From DATKZB01 sp035528235 (GTDB lineage: Bacteria > Planctomycetota > Phycisphaerae > FEN-1346), in contig DATKZB010000286.1 of NCBI GenBank assembly GCA_035528235.1, forward strand, positions 1-13,859: DNA of 13,859 nt. The letters are read 5' to 3'. The notes below the pieces were generated by a model, which worked only from the letters and a program-made list of their open reading frames with translations, was not told the DNA's origin and searched no databases. The position numbers and the translations under genes are program-made. Numbering within the stretch: position 1 is the first letter of the stretch; each line of letters opens with the position of its first letter. Below are positions 1 through 6,118 of the stretch, piece by piece.

Positions 1-19
1 CTCCAGCACCCCGTTGAAA

Positions 20-76
20 GTAGCGCGGGGGTTTATCCCCCGCGCGGCAGACGCGGGGGATGAACCCCCGCGCTAC
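20..76. repeat. Double-hairpin palindromic repeat (REP/BIME-like)
   Basis: Two GC hairpins sit back to back. The first has arms GCGCGGGGG (23-31) and CCCCCGCGC (37-45) around TTTAT. The second has arms CGCGGGGG (52-59) and CCCCCGCG (65-72) around ATGAA. The element is also an inverted repeat overall: bases 20-44 match the reverse complement of 52-76 at 24 of 25 positions, both ends reading GTAGCGCGGGGG inward. This is the architecture of paired REP units. There is no T-run, so an intrinsic terminator is less likely. The dispersed-repeat assignment is inference from the structure. Confidence 0.8.
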
Positions 77-116
77 GGCCCGAAAGAGCCGTACGCCTGA
101 GTTTTAGTGCCAGCCC

Positions 117-152
117 GTGTGCCGCGGCGGGGCAAGACCCGCCGTGGCACAC
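117..152. repeat. 15-bp hairpin repeat
   Basis: Arms GTGTGCCGCGGCGGG (117-131) and CCCGCCGTGGCACAC (138-152) pair over 15 positions with a six-base loop. The only imperfection is a G-T pair (124 with 145), which would still pair as G-U in RNA. It lies 30 bases before the first gene, so it could be in that gene's 5' leader or simply be another dispersed repeat. It shares no obvious sequence with the element at 20-76. Confidence 0.75.
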
Positions 153-181
153 TCAAACGTGACATGCTGTGGGGGTATCCG

Positions 182-1159
182 ATGCAAAGCCATCGCCTGA
201 GCCGCAGGGCGTTTCTGGCGGCGTCGGCCGCAGCCGCCGCCGCGATGGGGGGCGCGGACACACGGGCCGCCGAGGCCGCGGGGGGATTCCGTTTTGTCGA
301 GGAGACCGGCGGCCGCATCCGGGTGCTTGAAGGCGACCGGCCCATCCTCACGTACAACTGGGGCGACCAGTTGCCCGGCGGCGTCCCCAAGGACCGGACC
401 CGGTCGTGTTACGTGCATCCCGTGTGGGCGCCCGACGGCACGGTGCTGACGGACGACTTCCCGAAAGACCATTACCACCATCGCGGCATCTTCTGGACGT
501 GGCAGCGGATGAAGGTCGCCGGCAAGGCTGTCTCGCTCTGGGACATCCGCGGCATCCGGCAGCGGTTCAGCGCGTGGAACCAGCGGGCGGTCTCCGCGGA
601 GCGAGCGTCGCTGGACGTCTCGAACGACTGGCTGCTGGACGACGGCCGGCGCGTCGCCCGGGAGAGGCTCCGGGTGACCGTGCACCGGGCGTCGGACGCG
701 GGGCGGGCCGTCGATTTCGTCCTGACGCTCGAGGCCGTCGACGGGCCGGTGGAACTGTTGGGGGCCGAGGGCAAGGGGTACGGCGGGTTCTCGTTCCGCT
801 TCGCCCCGCGGCGCGACACCGTCATCGTGGCCGACGGGCGGAAACGGGGCGGCGACAGCAACGACGGCACGTTCCGCTGGGCCGACCTCTCGGCCCGATT
901 CGCGGGCGGCCAGGGTGAGGCCGGCGCCGCCATCTTCGTCCACCCCGAGGGCCGGGCGAAGCCCAGGGGATGGACCCTCCGCCATTACGGGTTTCTGGGC
1001 CCCTCGTGGCCGGGACTTGTGCCGCACACGCTCGAGCCGGGCACGCCCGCGACGCTGCTGCACCGCGTGTGGCTGCACCGGGGCGACGCCGCCGCCGGCC
1101 AGGTGGCCGAAGCGTACGAGGCATACGCCCATGCGGCGGTGCTCAAGGAGACATCCTGA
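182..1159 (+). CDS. Tat-exported DUF6807 ('PmoA') family protein
   Basis: A 325-residue protein of the DUF6807 family, labelled 'PmoA' in older databases although it is unrelated in function to particulate methane monooxygenase. No reaction is established that I know of; relatives often sit beside Gfo/Idh/MocA dehydrogenases. The N-terminus has a Tat-type motif (LSRRAFL, residues 6-12) and an Ala-rich hydrophobic run ending near residue 32, so export is predicted. The family signature HYHHRGIF is at 97-104, followed by GYGGFSFRF at 199-207. I chose the ATG at 182 because it puts the twin arginines close to the N-terminus; the in-frame ATG at 107 would begin ahead of the 117-152 hairpin repeat. 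There is no strong Shine-Dalgarno before 182. It shares the HHRGIF core with the gene at 5119-6084 but is otherwise divergent. Confidence 0.82.
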   Translation: MQSHRLSRRAFLAASAAAAAAMGGADTRAAEAAGGFRFVEETGGRIRVLEGDRPILTYNWGDQLPGGVPKDRTRSCYVHPVWAPDGTVLTDDFPKDHYHHRGIFWTWQRMKVAGKAVSLWDIRGIRQRFSAWNQRAVSAERASLDVSNDWLLDDGRRVARERLRVTVHRASDAGRAVDFVLTLEAVDGPVELLGAEGKGYGGFSFRFAPRRDTVIVADGRKRGGDSNDGTFRWADLSARFAGGQGEAGAAIFVHPEGRAKPRGWTLRHYGFLGPSWPGLVPHTLEPGTPATLLHRVWLHRGDAAAGQVAEAYEAYAHAAVLKETS

Positions 1160-1199
1160 GCACCGCTCGCGGCCGCCGTAAGAGCCTCCGGCAAAACTC

Positions 1200-1230
1200 T
1201 TGTGGACGATGGCCGCGGCAATCGTATGAT
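1200..1230 (+). promoter_or_regulatory. Possible sigma70-type promoter
   Basis: TTGTGG (1200-1205) and TATGAT (1225-1230) resemble -35 and -10 boxes upstream of the oxidoreductase at 1279. The spacer is 19 bases, longer than the ideal 17. The -10 match is good and stands out in GC-rich sequence; the -35 match is weak. The gap 1160-1278 holds nothing else I can name. Confidence 0.25.
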
Positions 1231-1263
1231 GGTAGGGACGGTTCGTTCGTCGCGGACACCCGG

Positions 1264-1269
1264 AAGGAG
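1264..1269 (+). promoter_or_regulatory. Shine-Dalgarno deciding the start at 1279
   Basis: AAGGAG ends nine bases before the ATG at 1279. This supports that start over the in-frame ATG at 970, which would overlap the preceding gene by 190 bases and bury the Tat motif inside the protein. Confidence 0.7.
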
Positions 1270-1278
1270 CAGGTTACG

Positions 1279-2580
1279 ATGGGAGGACTGACGCGTCGCC
1301 GATTCCTCAAGGGGGCCGCCCTGGCGGCGGGGGCGCCGCTGGTGGTCAGCGCGTCGGCGCTCGGGGCCGACGGCAACCGGCCGCCCAGCGACCGTATCGC
1401 GACCGGCCACATCGGGTTCCGCGCCCAGGGCAACGGGCACCTCCAGAGTTGCCTCAGGAACCGCGACACCCAGGTCGTGGGCCTGTGCGACGTCGATTAC
1501 ACGGTGCTCCAGCGCGGCGAACGGGACGCCAGGAAGGCCTACGCCGACCGCGCCAAGGACGCCGATTTCAAGGGCGTCTTTGCGACGCGCGATTTCCGCG
1601 AGTTACTCGATCGGCCCGACCTCGACGCCGTCGTCATTGCCGCGCCCGACCACTGGCACGCCGCCATCGCCGTGGCCGCCTGCCAGGCCGGCAAGGACGT
1701 CTACTGCGAGAAACCGATGAGCCTGACCGTGGCCGACGGCCGGGCCATGGTCGATGCCGTGAACCGTTACGGCCGGGTGTTCCAGTGCGGCAGCCAGCAG
1801 CGGTCGGACGGCCGGTTCCGCTTTGCCTGCGAACTGGTGCGGAACGGGCGGCTGGGGAAACTGCGGCACATCGAGGTCGGCATCCCCGGCAACAACAAGA
1901 CCTGCGAGCCGTCGTGGCAACCCGAGCCCGTGCCGCAGGAACTGGACTACGAGATGTGGCTCGGACCGGCGCCCTGGGCCCCTTACCACAGCCAGCGGTG
2001 CCATTACCAGTTCCGGTTCATCCTCGATTACTCCGGCGGCCAGGTGACGAACTGGGGCGCCCATTACCTCGACATCGCCCAGTGGGGCCAGGGCGCCGAC
2101 GAGACGGGGCCCGTCGAGATCGTCGGCAACGGCGAGTTCCCCAAGACGGGCCTCTTCACCACCGCTACCAAGGTCGACTTCACCTGCACCTACGCCGACG
2201 GCGTCACGCTCCAGTGCAAGACCGGCGGCGGGTACACCAAGTTCATCGGCGCCGACGGGTGGGTCTGGGTGACGCGCGGCAGTATCAAGGCCGAGCCCAA
2301 GTCGATCCTGGACGAAAAGATCGGCCCGGAGGAGACGAACCTCTACCGGCCGCACGGCGGGCACCTGGGCGACTGGCTTTACTGCATCCGGACGCGCGGC
2401 AAGGGGGCGGCCCACGCCGAGATCGGGCACCGCTCGGCCAGCGTGTGCCACCTGGGCAACACCGCCATGCGCCTCGGACGCAAGGTCCGGTACGACCCGG
2501 CGACCGAGACGTTTCCGGACGACTCCCAGGCCGCGGCCATGCTGGCCCGGGCCCCGCGGTCGCCCTGGTCGCTGTACTGA
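1279..2580 (+). CDS. Tat-exported Gfo/Idh/MocA family oxidoreductase no. 1
   Basis: A 433-residue NAD(P)-dependent dehydrogenase-like protein of the Gfo/Idh/MocA family, which oxidises or reduces sugars and polyols. The Tat motif LTRRRFLK (4-11) and hydrophobic run to about residue 30 predict folded, cofactor-loaded export, as known for glucose-fructose oxidoreductase. The Rossmann fold starts near residue 40; the dinucleotide loop reads GFRAQG (46-51), with Arg in place of the second Gly of GxGxxG. Other family motifs are intact: APDHWH (122-127), CEKP (143-146) with the conserved Lys145, GSQQR (171-175) and NWGAHYLDIAQWG (258-270), whose His262 lies in the substrate/catalytic region. The C-terminal half is the usual family domain. 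Substrate is not predictable from sequence. It resembles the protein at 10389-11681 more than the one at 3701-4963. Confidence 0.93.
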   Translation: MGGLTRRRFLKGAALAAGAPLVVSASALGADGNRPPSDRIATGHIGFRAQGNGHLQSCLRNRDTQVVGLCDVDYTVLQRGERDARKAYADRAKDADFKGVFATRDFRELLDRPDLDAVVIAAPDHWHAAIAVAACQAGKDVYCEKPMSLTVADGRAMVDAVNRYGRVFQCGSQQRSDGRFRFACELVRNGRLGKLRHIEVGIPGNNKTCEPSWQPEPVPQELDYEMWLGPAPWAPYHSQRCHYQFRFILDYSGGQVTNWGAHYLDIAQWGQGADETGPVEIVGNGEFPKTGLFTTATKVDFTCTYADGVTLQCKTGGGYTKFIGADGWVWVTRGSIKAEPKSILDEKIGPEETNLYRPHGGHLGDWLYCIRTRGKGAAHAEIGHRSASVCHLGNTAMRLGRKVRYDPATETFPDDSQAAAMLARAPRSPWSLY

Positions 2581-2600
2581 GCCGGCAAGGCTGCTTGTCT

Positions 2601-2626
2601 CGCGGCGGCCTAGGAAGGCCGCCGCG
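2601..2626. repeat. 11-bp GC hairpin
   Basis: Arms CGCGGCGGCCT (2601-2611) and AGGCCGCCGCG (2616-2626) are perfectly complementary around an AGGA loop, 20 bases after a stop codon. No T-run follows, so it is not a classical intrinsic terminator, though it could stall or protect transcript ends. It is the first of three unrelated hairpins in this gap. Confidence 0.7.
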
Positions 2627-2631
2627 CACGA

Positions 2632-2653
2632 GCCGGAGGCGGGAGCCTCCGGC
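2632..2653. repeat. 9-bp hairpin with GGGA loop
   Basis: Arms GCCGGAGGC (2632-2640) and GCCTCCGGC (2645-2653) are perfectly complementary around a GGGA tetraloop. It is the second of three adjacent hairpins between the oxidoreductase and the ThuA-domain gene. Confidence 0.7.
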
Positions 2654-2672
2654 GACGTCGACGACGCGGGCC

Positions 2673-2703
2673 CATGGTCACCCTACGGGATGACCATGCC
2701 ACC
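2673..2703 (-). repeat. Dispersed hairpin repeat, copy A
   Basis: CATGGTCA-CCC (2673-2683) pairs with GGG-A-TGACCATG (2687-2698) around TAC, with one bulged base. Its reverse complement matches the element at 8542-8572 (shared core GGTGGCATGGTCATCCCG, then AGGGTGACCATG) with a single loop difference. The two are therefore copies of one family in opposite orientation. An in-frame ATG of the following gene falls inside this repeat at 2674 and is not the likely start. Confidence 0.8.
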
Positions 2704-2710
2704 CGCGCAC

Positions 2711-2718
2711 AAAGGAGG
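2711..2718 (+). promoter_or_regulatory. Strong Shine-Dalgarno for the ThuA-domain gene
   Basis: AAAGGAGG ends six bases before the ATG at 2725. It fixes that start in preference to the in-frame ATG at 2674, and places the hydrophobic signal peptide at the N-terminus. Confidence 0.8.
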
Positions 2719-2724
2719 CAAACG

Positions 2725-3492
2725 ATGACAGGTGCGAAATGGATTTGTGCCGCCGCACTGGTCGCCGCGCTCGGATGGGCGGCCGTGGGCATGGGAGCCG
2801 ACGAGAAGGCCACGGACGCGAAGATCAACGTCGTCGTCGTCACGGGCGGCCACGGCTTTGAGGAGAAACCCTTCCTGGCCGTCTTCGAGACCATGGACGG
2901 CATCACGTTCACCCACGCCCCGCAGAAAGACGACAGCGAACTTTTCGAGGACACGAGCCAGTGGAAGTACGACGTCATCGTCCTCTACAACATGGGCCAG
3001 AAGATTTCGGAGAAACGCCGGAAGAACTTCATGGCCCTGCTCCAGAAGGGCGTAGGCGTCGTCACGATGCATCACGCCCTGGCCTGCTGGCAGGACTGGC
3101 CTGATTTCGCCAACAAGATCGCGGGCGGCAAGTTCTACCTCAAGGACACCGAGGAGAACGGCGTCGTGCGTAAGACCTCCGGCTACAAGCACGGCGTCGA
3201 CTTCACGGTCCACATCGAGGACCCGAACCACCCCATCACCAAGGGCCTCAAGGACTTCGCCATCCACGACGAGACCTATTGCCGCTACAGCGTCAGCCCC
3301 AAGGTCCACGTGATTACCACCACCGACGAGCCTACCTGCGAGAAGGCCATCGGCTGGACGCTCGGCTGCGGCCCGGCCCGGACGTGTTACCTTATCAACG
3401 GCCACGACGCGAAGGCGTACGAGAACCCCAACTACCTGAAACTGGTCTCCAACGCCATCCGCTGGGCGGCGAAGAAAGAAAAGACGCCCTGA
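2725..3492 (+). CDS. Secreted ThuA-domain protein
   Basis: A 255-residue protein with a Sec signal peptide (hydrophobic residues about 7-23, cleavage near GMGA-DE at 25) followed by one ThuA-like domain (about 34-250). ThuA folds like a class I glutamine amidotransferase. In rhizobia it is linked to trehalose use, acting with ThuB, a Gfo/Idh/MocA dehydrogenase that makes 3-keto sugars. Visible features are a beta-strand with VVVVTGGHGF (36-45), QKGVGVVTMHHAL (107-119), HPITKGLKDF (169-178), HDE (181-183) and GHDAKAYENPNY (226-237). The paired His116-His117 and His181-Glu183 are candidate functional residues. Length suits a single-domain family member. It lies between two exported oxidoreductases, suggesting action on the same or related keto-sugar chemistry outside the cytoplasm. 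Substrate and exact reaction are unknown. Confidence 0.9.
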   Translation: MTGAKWICAAALVAALGWAAVGMGADEKATDAKINVVVVTGGHGFEEKPFLAVFETMDGITFTHAPQKDDSELFEDTSQWKYDVIVLYNMGQKISEKRRKNFMALLQKGVGVVTMHHALACWQDWPDFANKIAGGKFYLKDTEENGVVRKTSGYKHGVDFTVHIEDPNHPITKGLKDFAIHDETYCRYSVSPKVHVITTTDEPTCEKAIGWTLGCGPARTCYLINGHDAKAYENPNYLKLVSNAIRWAAKKEKTP

Positions 3493-3503
3493 CAAAAAGG
3501 CCT

Positions 3504-3620
3504 TAACGCAGAGGCCGCAGAGAGCACGGAGAGGACGCAGAGAAGACTTTTCTTATGAGAGAAGAATTTGGTCTGTCTCTGTTCTCTGCGATCTCTGCCT
3601 CCTCTGCGTGCTCTGCGTTC
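3504..3620. repeat. Large imperfect inverted repeat of CGCAGAG motifs
   Basis: The left arm (from about 3505) starts AACGCAGAG and contains CGCAGAG three times. The right arm (about 3582-3619) ends CTCTGCGTT and contains CTCTGCG three times. The arms are reverse complements with scattered mismatches and indels; the A/T-richer centre (3547-3570) would form the loop. Termini AACGCAGAG/CTCTGCGTT are exactly complementary. I recall similar AACGCAGAG elements scattered through planctomycete and other environmental genomes; that is memory, not a search. It looks like a small palindromic mobile or REP-type element. It occupies most of the 208-base gap, and the rest (3621-3682) shows nothing clear. 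Confidence 0.75.
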
Positions 3621-3683
3621 ATTCTGTTAGAGGCGCAGGTAGCGGCGGGCGGCCTCGCGGTCGCCTCGCGGGCCATCGAGCCG

Positions 3684-3692
3684 AAAGGAAGG
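3684..3692 (+). promoter_or_regulatory. Shine-Dalgarno deciding the start at 3701
   Basis: AAAGGAAGG ends eight bases before the ATG at 3701. The in-frame upstream ATG at 3608 falls within the CGCAGAG inverted repeat and is unlikely to be used. Confidence 0.65.
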
Positions 3693-3700
3693 TCCCGGAT

Positions 3701-4963
3701 ATGCGTCGACGCCAGTTCCTGAAATCCTCGGCCCTCGCCGCCACCGCCATGGCGATCGGACCCACGGTCCGCGCCGAGGAGGCCGCCCCCAAGACCGACG
3801 ACCTGAACGTCGCCATCATCGGCACGGGCCTGCACGGCCGCGAACTCATCAACCAGTGCCTGGCGATACCGGGCGTCCGGTTCAAGGCCGTGTGCGACAT
3901 CTGGGAGTACTCGAGCCGCTACGCCAGCCGGCTCCTGAAGGCGCGGGGGCAGCCCGTCAGCGTGTACGAGGATTACCGCGAGATGCTCGCCGCCGAGAAG
4001 GACCTCCAGGCCGCCATCGTCGCCACGCCCGACGCCTTCCACGCCGACCAGACGGTCGATTGCCTGAAGGCCGGCCTGCACGTCTTCTGCGAGAAGGAGA
4101 TGCACCACACCCTCGAGGGGGCCCGGCGAATGGTCCTGGCCGCACGCGAGACCGGCAAACTCCTCCAGGTCGGACGCCAGCACCGCTCGAACCCGCGGTA
4201 CCACGCGGCCCTGGATTACATCGACGCGAAGAAGGCCCTCGGCCGCATGGTCCACGTGTACGGCCAGTGGCACGGGCACAAGCGGGTGCCGTTCAAGTGG
4301 CCCGAGAAGTACACCATCGACGCGGCGGTCCTCAAGAAGTACGGCTTCGAGTCGATGCAGGAGTTCCGCGACTGGCGATGGTCGCGGAAGTTCAGCGCCG
4401 GCCCCATCGCCAACCTGGGTTCGCACCAGGTTGACGTCTTCAACTGGTTCCTGCACGCCACGCCCAAGGCCGTGGCCGCCGGCGGCGGACGCGACTACTA
4501 CGACCTCTACGACTGGTACGACAACGTCTCGTGCCTCTTCGAGTGGGACTGCGCCTGGCAGGGCAAGACCCGGACCGTGCGCGGCGATTACCACATCCTG
4601 ACCACGACCGACGACGGCGGGTTCTTCGAGCGGTTCACCGGCGACGAAGGGTCGCTGACGATCTCGGAAAACGCCTCGCTCGGCGGCATCCGACGCGAAC
4701 GCTCCGCCCCGCAGGCCGACTGGGAGAAGGCCCTCGCCGCCGACCGCCCCGGACGCGAGTATCCCCCCATCCCCTTCCCCGGTGACGAGAAGCCCGTGCA
4801 CTGGTATCATCTGAAGAACTTCTTCGACGCGGCGCGCGGCAGCGCCAAGTTGACGTGCCCGGCCGAGGTGGCGTACACGGCGACCGCGAGCGTCCTGAAG
4901 GTGAATGAGGCCGTCCAGACCGGGCGGCGGATGGAATTCAAGAGCGACGAGTTCAAAGTCTAA
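3701..4963 (+). CDS. Tat-exported Gfo/Idh/MocA family oxidoreductase no. 2
   Basis: A 420-residue Gfo/Idh/MocA-family dehydrogenase. The Tat-like start MRRRQFLK (1-8) with a hydrophobic run and VRAEEA (23-28) predicts export. The Rossmann loop is canonical, GTGLHG (41-46). ATPDAFHA (108-115) follows. The usual EKP motif reads CEKEM (130-134): catalytic-type Lys132 is kept but Pro is Glu. I believe CEKEM marks a distinct family branch rather than damage. GRQHRSNPRY (158-167) and NLGSHQVDVFNWF (238-250) complete the active-site region, with His242 in the conserved position. It has an acidic/aromatic insertion near 264-282 (RDYYDLYDWYDN). It is clearly more distant from the other two oxidoreductases here than they are from each other, so the three probably act on different substrates or steps. 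Confidence 0.92.
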   Translation: MRRRQFLKSSALAATAMAIGPTVRAEEAAPKTDDLNVAIIGTGLHGRELINQCLAIPGVRFKAVCDIWEYSSRYASRLLKARGQPVSVYEDYREMLAAEKDLQAAIVATPDAFHADQTVDCLKAGLHVFCEKEMHHTLEGARRMVLAARETGKLLQVGRQHRSNPRYHAALDYIDAKKALGRMVHVYGQWHGHKRVPFKWPEKYTIDAAVLKKYGFESMQEFRDWRWSRKFSAGPIANLGSHQVDVFNWFLHATPKAVAAGGGRDYYDLYDWYDNVSCLFEWDCAWQGKTRTVRGDYHILTTTDDGGFFERFTGDEGSLTISENASLGGIRRERSAPQADWEKALAADRPGREYPPIPFPGDEKPVHWYHLKNFFDAARGSAKLTCPAEVAYTATASVLKVNEAVQTGRRMEFKSDEFKV

Positions 4964-4985
4964 CGCAGTTTGACCTTGTGTGTTT

Positions 4986-5013
4986 GCGCGGCGGGTCCCC
5001 GTACCCGCCGCGC
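4986..5013. repeat. Perfect 11-bp hairpin, unit 1 of an inverted pair
   Basis: Arms GCGCGGCGGGT (4986-4996) and ACCCGCCGCGC (5003-5013) are perfectly complementary around CCCCGT. The whole unit is the reverse complement of unit 2 (5035-5062) except at two positions that form a base pair with each other. Confidence 0.85.
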
Positions 5014-5034
5014 TCGAGGTCCGGTTGCGGATTG

Positions 5035-5062
5035 GCGCGGTGGGTACGGGGACCCACCGCGC
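5035..5062. repeat. Perfect 11-bp hairpin, unit 2 of an inverted pair
   Basis: Arms GCGCGGTGGGT (5035-5045) and ACCCACCGCGC (5052-5062) are perfectly complementary around ACGGGG. Compared with unit 1, one C-G pair has become T-A on both strands, so pairing is kept. The two units could also pair with each other into one long stem. No T-run follows. The pair fills the centre of the 155-base gap between two genes. Confidence 0.85.
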
Positions 5063-5101
5063 AGAAACCCGATTTTGGAACGGTCTAGGGAATACGAACG
5101 C

Positions 5102-5108
5102 AAAGGAG
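5102..5108 (+). promoter_or_regulatory. Shine-Dalgarno for the gene at 5119
   Basis: AAAGGAG ends ten bases before the ATG at 5119 and agrees with the signal peptide that begins there. Confidence 0.6.
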
Positions 5109-5118
5109 ACGGTGAACC

Positions 5119-6084
5119 ATGACGCACCCTCTGTCGACGTTCCTGGCCCTGTCGGTCCTGGTCTGCGCCCTGGCCTTGCCGGCGTCCGGTGCCGGCTTTG
5201 ACTTCAAAGACACCAAGGGCGACCACCTCGACGTCCTCTTCGACGGCCGCATCGTCGCCCGGTACATGTACGCCTTCGACCGCTCGACGCCCGAGCGGTT
5301 CCACGAGACCTACAAGCCGTACCTGCACGTCTTCGACGCCCAGGGCACGGCGCCCATCACCAAGGGCCCCGGCGGCCTGTACACGCACCATCGCGGCATC
5401 TTCTGCGGATGGAAGATCACGGTCGCCGGTAAGACGTACGACTTCTGGCACATCGGCCAGGACCTGGGCTACGCCAGGAAGGTCTTCGACAAGCCCCACT
5501 TCCTGATGCTCCACCGCCAGATCGCCGAGCAGAAGGCCGGCACCGACGGCGCCACGCTGACGGCCGTGATTCATTGGGCCGACCCCGAGGGCAAGCCGCT
5601 CGTCGAAGAGACCCGGACCATGGCCTTCGCCAAGCCCCCTGCCCCCGCCCTGCTCCAGGTCGATTTTCTGACGCACCTCAAGGCCGTCGCGGGCGACGTC
5701 CAGTTCGGCGGCGACCCCGAACACGCCGGCGTCCAGTACCGACCCGCCGACGAGGTCGATCGCAAGAAAACCAAGTATGTCTTCCCCGAGGGCGTCGCCG
5801 ACGTGAGGAAAGAGAAGGACCTGCCCTGGGCGGCCGTCACGTACGTCCTCGGCCCGAAGACCTACAGCGTCCTCGCGATGAACCATCCCGACAACCCCAA
5901 GGGCACCGTCTGGTCGGCGTACCGCGATTACGGGCGTTTCGGGGCATACCCGAAGTTCAGCGTCACCAAGGGCGGCGAGCAGGTGCTGCGGTACCGGTTC
6001 CTCGTCCTCGAGGGCGACCTGCCCGGCCGCGAGCAACTCGAGAAACTGTCCGAGGCCTTCGCCAAGGCCTCGTCCACGAAGTGA
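5119..6084 (+). CDS. Secreted DUF6807 ('PmoA') family protein, second copy
   Basis: A 321-residue DUF6807 protein with a Sec-type signal peptide (hydrophobic residues about 7-20, cleavage near ALPASGAG, 19-26) and no twin arginine, unlike the Tat-type first copy. The family core THHRGIF is at 89-95, continuing ITVAGKTYDFWHIG (100-113). Later conserved-looking blocks are FGGDPEHAGVQYR (196-208), NHPDNPKGT (255-263) and YRDYGRFGAY (268-277). These His/Asp/Arg-rich blocks suggest a beta-sandwich with a polar binding site, but the reaction is unknown to me. The 'methane oxygenase' label seen on such proteins should not be taken as function. The next gene starts 34 bases after its stop, so the two are probably co-transcribed. 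Confidence 0.85.
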   Translation: MTHPLSTFLALSVLVCALALPASGAGFDFKDTKGDHLDVLFDGRIVARYMYAFDRSTPERFHETYKPYLHVFDAQGTAPITKGPGGLYTHHRGIFCGWKITVAGKTYDFWHIGQDLGYARKVFDKPHFLMLHRQIAEQKAGTDGATLTAVIHWADPEGKPLVEETRTMAFAKPPAPALLQVDFLTHLKAVAGDVQFGGDPEHAGVQYRPADEVDRKKTKYVFPEGVADVRKEKDLPWAAVTYVLGPKTYSVLAMNHPDNPKGTVWSAYRDYGRFGAYPKFSVTKGGEQVLRYRFLVLEGDLPGREQLEKLSEAFAKASSTK

Positions 6085-6118
6085 CGGGCGCTGGCACGAT
6101 GCCCGCGGGAGCGCGACG

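Noticed and set aside
182..1159. Methane monooxygenase subunit (PmoA) function
   Set aside because: True PmoA is a multi-spanning membrane protein. These DUF6807 proteins are soluble and exported, and the name is a historical mislabel.
970..1278. In-frame N-terminal extension of oxidoreductase no. 1
   Set aside because: It overlaps the preceding gene and would place the Tat signal about 100 residues inside. The Shine-Dalgarno at 1264-1269 supports 1279.
3503..4810. Minus-strand open frame of 435 codons
   Set aside because: Antisense to oxidoreductase no. 2 and ending in the CGCAGAG inverted repeat; no supporting motif.
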